From Sporomusa acidovorans (GTDB lineage: Bacteria; Bacillota; Negativicutes; Sporomusales; Sporomusaceae): a stretch of 64,000 bases of DNA. How positions within the stretch are numbered: the first letter of the stretch is position 1; each line of letters starts with the position of its first letter. The stretch lies in assembly GCF_900101845.1 (NCBI RefSeq), contig NZ_FNAM01000007.1, forward strand, positions 1-64,000, in the 5' to 3' direction. The notes under the pieces are model-generated. The model ran no database searches. It was not told the DNA's origin and was given only the letters and a program-made list of their open reading frames with translations. The position numbers and the translations under genes were made by a program. Below are positions 61,459 to 64,000 of the stretch, piece by piece.

Positions 61459-62461
61459 TTACCAGAGGCCGAGTACTTTCCACCACATCGAACCTAAGCC
61501 TACCCAGATAATTAGGTTCATAACGGATACCATAAATCCAAGCCGCCACCAGGTACTTTGTTCGACATAGCCGGCGCCAAAGTAAATGGGGGACGGGCCG
61601 GCGGCATAGTGGGTAAGCGACATGCAGAGGTTGGACATGAACGCCAGTGCCAGGGCAACCAGGTAAGGGGGAGCGCCGGCGGCCGCAGCTACCGCGATAA
61701 AGGCCTGATACATAGCTGTAATATGAGCGGTCAGGCTGGCGAAGGCGTAGTGGGCGTAGAGGTAAACGATAGTCAGGATAAGGAAGGCTTGCAGCCAGGG
61801 GATACCGGCAATGCTGCCTGCTATGGTTTTGGCAAACCAGGGGATAAAGCCAAGTTTGGAAAGATAATCAGCCAGACCGACAAGGGCGCCCATCCAGATG
61901 AGCGGTAATGGTATTGCCCTGATAGGCTGTCTGCATGAGAAAGCTGCCTACTTTGCGGGCACTTTGGCCTGGTTCGGAACCAAAGGCCGTGCAAAGACTG
62001 CGGACGATTGGGAAGAGAATGCCGCCGGCCCGGGCCGTGTTTGACGGCGTGGCCGGGCTGATAATCAGGTCGCTGAGTACCAGTGTGTATCCTAGTTTAA
62101 GGGTACTGCTGCCGATGGCCTTGATCAAAAGGAAAGCAATACGGCGTCCCAGGCCTGTCTTGATAAAGCCTTTGGCGAACAAAAAGGCGGCGACAATCAA
62201 CCAGATCGTGGTGTTGGAAAATCCGCTGATGGCTTCAGCCGGCTTCAAGACACCGGCAAGGGCTGTAAACGTTACGCTTGCTAGGGCCACGGCACCAATT
62301 GGCAGCGGCTGAAGAATAAAGCCGAAAATAGTAGCAACAAAAATGGCCATAAGCTGCCAGGCTTCCGGTTTAAGTCCCTGCGGTACCGGGATAAACCAGA
62401 GTGCGGCGCCAAGGGCAATCGTAATTAACGCTTTTAGCAGGCTGCTGTTCATACCAGGCAT
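61459..62461 (-). pseudogene. DASS-family (SLC13) anion symporter, internal deletion with frame change
   Basis: The N-terminal part (ATG 62461; FVATIFGFILQPLPIGAVAL, GFSNTTIWLIVAAFLFAKG, SPATPSNTARAGGILFPI) runs to AYQGNTIT near 61890. The homology then jumps, in another frame, to IWMGALVGLADYLSKLGF and the rest of the C-terminus (SLTHYAAGPSPIYFGAGYV). About 140-160 residues of the middle section are missing compared with full DASS carriers (about 470). These carriers import di- and tricarboxylates or related anions with Na+. The broken copy follows the UbiD gene convergently. Confidence 0.78.
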
Positions 62462-62674
62462 ACCTCCAAATTTTTTGAGATTTAGATAATGCCGTATCTA
62501 CACTTTAGCATTCACATATTAGTAAGCAAAATACCAATAATCTCTAGTCCTATACCAAGTCGCCTCAGTTTCCGCCAAACAAACCCGAAATGTAAATAAT
62601 CAATGTCTTTTTTATGGCGCTTTCCCCCTTTCATTCGCATATATATGTTATAAGATGCGGAAAGGAGGAATAGT

Positions 62675-63469
62675 ATGACACATATAGAGCCCTGGGAAAA
62701 ATGCACATTAGGGTATGGTCCGAAAACCATTGTCGTTCAGCAGGTGCTGGGAGAGAGACAGGTTCAGAAATCGATTGACGTGCATGTGGTGGTGCCGCGC
62801 CACAAACCCGCCATTGAACAGATTGTCGATGTGTTTGTAAAAAAACTGCGGATTACCGATGTCGATGTCATCCCTAATAAGGTTGTTGTCAGAGGCCAAT
62901 TTGAAGTTAAGGCCCTGTATGTTGCCTGTAGGCCGCGGCAGCCGGTGCATGCGGTGGAGGTGTGGCCTGTCCGCTTTACCGCTTATGCCGATATCCGGGG
63001 TGCGCGGCGGGGCATGGAGGCTGATGCCAGTGTTATCGTAGAGTATGTCGATTATGATTGTGATGAGTATACCCGAGCTCACTGGCATAAAAAGAAAGGC
63101 CCTGATTATGACGATTGTGACGACGATTACGATTATGATGACTGTGACGATGATTATGATGACTGTGACGATGATTATGATGACTGTGACGATGATTATG
63201 ATGACTGTGACGATGATTATGATGACTGTGGTGGCTGTGACTATCTGGAAGAATGCCATCACCAGCATAAGCCCTACAAAAAACAGCCATGCAAGCCTTG
63301 CTGTGAGGATGATTATGATCACCATTGTAAGCCGCATAAACGGCCGCGCCGCTGTACCCGCCGGTTTGATGTCGCGGTAGTGCTGGGAATTACCGTCAAG
63401 GTAATGACCGACCGGGAAGTTTTTTTAAATCCGCCGCCGCAGGCGCTGCCCTACAAGCCTAAAGGATAG
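62675..63469 (+). CDS. SPOCS-domain (DUF3794) protein with an Asp/Tyr/Cys repeat insertion
   Basis: The 264-residue protein starts at ATG 62675 behind AAAGGAGG. The N-terminal 125 residues (QKSIDVHVVVPRHKPAIEQI, then DVDVIPNKVVVRGQFEVKAL) and the C-terminal 36 (RRFDVAVVLGITVKVMTDRE) together look like one SPOCS domain, the fold of SipL and spore-coat SafA/CotE partners. Between them lie four perfect copies and flanking partial copies of a 7-residue unit rich in Asp, Tyr and Cys, then a His/Cys/Lys stretch (HHQHKPYKK, CKPCCEDDYDHHCK). The insert could bind metals or cross-link through tyrosine and cysteine in a coat layer. Function is not proven. Confidence 0.8.
   Translation: MTHIEPWEKCTLGYGPKTIVVQQVLGERQVQKSIDVHVVVPRHKPAIEQIVDVFVKKLRITDVDVIPNKVVVRGQFEVKALYVACRPRQPVHAVEVWPVRFTAYADIRGARRGMEADASVIVEYVDYDCDEYTRAHWHKKKGPDYDDCDDDYDYDDCDDDYDDCDDDYDDCDDDYDDCDDDYDDCGGCDYLEECHHQHKPYKKQPCKPCCEDDYDHHCKPHKRPRRCTRRFDVAVVLGITVKVMTDREVFLNPPPQALPYKPKG
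63131..63230 (+). repeat. 21-bp tandem repeat inside the SPOCS gene
   Basis: Four perfect units of GATTATGATGACTGTGACGA+T run from 63131 to 63214, with a partial unit to 63230 and a degenerate one before 63131. The unit is a multiple of three, so copy-number changes keep the frame. This is a coding minisatellite, not a CRISPR array. Confidence 0.9.
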
Positions 63470-63479
63470 AAAAGGGGCG

Positions 63480-63567
63480 GCTTGTGTCAGTCCTTCAGGA
63501 CGCCGGCAGAAGCCTTAGTCGCTCTTACTTATCAGAAAGGTTAACCTTTCTGAAAATGTAAAAAAAT
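63480..63567 (+). repeat. Dispersed 90-bp repeat, copy 2
   Basis: GTCCTTCAGGACGCCGGCAG through AGTCGCTCTTACTTAT to a perfect 22-bp palindrome (TCAGAAAGGTT and its complement, near 63531-63552) matches the inverse of 20389-20479. It lies directly after the SPOCS gene, ahead of a terminator. Confidence 0.75.
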
Positions 63568-63603
63568 CTGCCTGTGTATTGATCGATACAGGCAGATTTT
63601 TTT
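63561..63603. terminator. Bidirectional terminator between SPOCS and DASS genes
   Basis: AAATCTGCCTGT pairs with ACAGGCAGATTT (loop about 12 nt), with A- and T-runs on either side. The flanking genes converge here. Confidence 0.85.
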
Positions 63604-63615
63604 AGAGAAAGTCTA

Positions 63616-64000
63616 TTATACTAAACCGAGCCATCTCCAATAGGTGGCACCCAGCAAGAGAATCAGTACATAAGCAATAATGGTCAATGGAATACCGGTT
63701 TTGATAAAGTCCTTGACTTCAAAGGTTTCTGTCCCATAGGCAATCATATTTTGCGGCGCGTTTACCGGCAGGATGAACCCGAAGCTGACGACATACTGCA
63801 GGATCATGGTCATGCCTACAATGTTGATGCCGGGGGTTGTTACACTTTGCAGAATAGAGATAACGATCGGAATCATTGCTGCGGCCAAAGCAGTTGCACT
63901 GGCAAAACCGAGATGGATAATAATCAGGAAAGCAGCCAGAACGGCCAGAATGGTTAAGGCAGGCATTGCCTGCAGGCCAATCATATTGACAATTACTTTT
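63616..64000 (-). CDS. DASS-family (SLC13) anion symporter, C-terminal part; runs off the window
   Basis: The frame is open to the right window edge (KVIVN precedes the first internal Met), so only the last 128 codons are visible. The segments LTILAVLAAFLIIIHLGFAS, SILQSVTTPGINIVG, the conserved FILPVNAPQNMIAYG motif and a final helix (TIIAYVLILLLGATYW) identify the C-terminal half of a divalent anion:Na+ symporter, the region with the second Ser-Asn-Thr-type binding loop. It is a different gene from the broken DASS copy at 61459-62461, which has other sequence in the same region. Confidence 0.85.
   Translation of the reverse strand, partial: KVIVNMIGLQAMPALTILAVLAAFLIIIHLGFASATALAAAMIPIVISILQSVTTPGINIVGMTMILQYVVSFGFILPVNAPQNMIAYGTETFEVKDFIKTGIPLTIIAYVLILLLGATYWRWLGLV

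Noticed and set aside
63131..63230. Possible CRISPR array
   Set aside because: The 21-bp units are directly adjacent without spacers and are in frame with a coding region.
62708..63337. 209-codon hydrophobic frame on the minus strand
   Set aside because: It is the reverse reading of the Asp/Tyr/Cys repeat of the SPOCS gene; the Ile/Val runs come from the repeated GAT/TAT codons.

Overview
The window looks like a chromosomal stretch of an anaerobic, spore-forming, diderm Firmicute, most likely a Sporomusa-like member of the Negativicutes (Sporomusaceae). This is inferred from the mix of Firmicute signals (an isoleucine T-box leader, RNase J, a CarD-like regulator, PdxS/PdxT with a MocR-type regulator, a SPOCS-domain protein of the spore-coat type) with a diderm signal (an OmpH/Skp-like exported protein) and corrinoid methyltransferase systems typical of acetogens. 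No rRNA, tRNA or CRISPR array was seen.

Layout. 0-3 kb is decayed, mobile DNA: an IS3-family remnant, a truncated and internally deleted UvrA paralogue, the broken end of an iron alcohol dehydrogenase, a toxin-antitoxin pair and a MITE-like element. 3.2-8.1 kb is a TetR-controlled ABC/HlyD efflux operon. 8.4-13.5 kb holds housekeeping genes: a TRIC-family membrane protein, RNase J, a MazF-like remnant, an OmpH-like protein and T-box-controlled threonine deaminase. 13.5-20.1 kb is a minus-strand signalling block: two chemoreceptors, an HD-GYP phosphodiesterase and a PAS/PucR regulator. 20.1-26.1 kb holds small proteins, dispersed repeats, the divergent pdxST/pdxR locus, a phosphoesterase and a CarD-like protein.

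26.4-46.2 kb is catabolic and apparently sigma-54 driven. A uroporphyrinogen-decarboxylase-like methyltransferase is followed by two paralogous sigma-54 activators. Next come a broken MFS transporter, a nucleobase permease, a cysteine hydrolase and a molybdenum hydroxylase. After these lies an MttB-type methylamine operon: methyltransferase, small membrane protein, Na+/solute symporter, corrinoid protein and methyltetrahydrofolate methyltransferase. A LysR regulator and a third activator close the block. I find -24/-12 elements upstream of the second activator gene, the MFS gene and mttB. All three activators carry the same duplicated N-terminal sensor module.

46.4-61.4 kb is the most interesting region. 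A UbiX-like flavin prenyltransferase and an IclR regulator face an operon that encodes a symporter, an Ldh-family 2-hydroxyacid dehydrogenase, both subunits of an ADP-forming acyl-CoA synthetase, a 2-oxoacid oxidoreductase with its own FAD subunit (arranged like phenylglyoxylate:NAD+ oxidoreductase), a chemoreceptor and a UbiD-like decarboxylase. Read together it suggests 2-hydroxyacid -> 2-oxoacid -> acyl-CoA -> acid plus ATP, followed by prenyl-FMN-dependent decarboxylation of an aromatic acid. The substrate is not known; an aromatic 2-hydroxyacid such as mandelate or a hydroxylated relative is my inference.

The last 2.5 kb holds a broken DASS-type anion transporter, a SPOCS-domain protein split by an Asp/Tyr/Cys repeat insert, a copy of a dispersed 90-bp repeat and the end of a second DASS transporter that runs off the window. 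Three genes (UvrA paralogue, MFS, DASS) show internal deletions with a frame change, which could be genuine decay or an assembly artefact.
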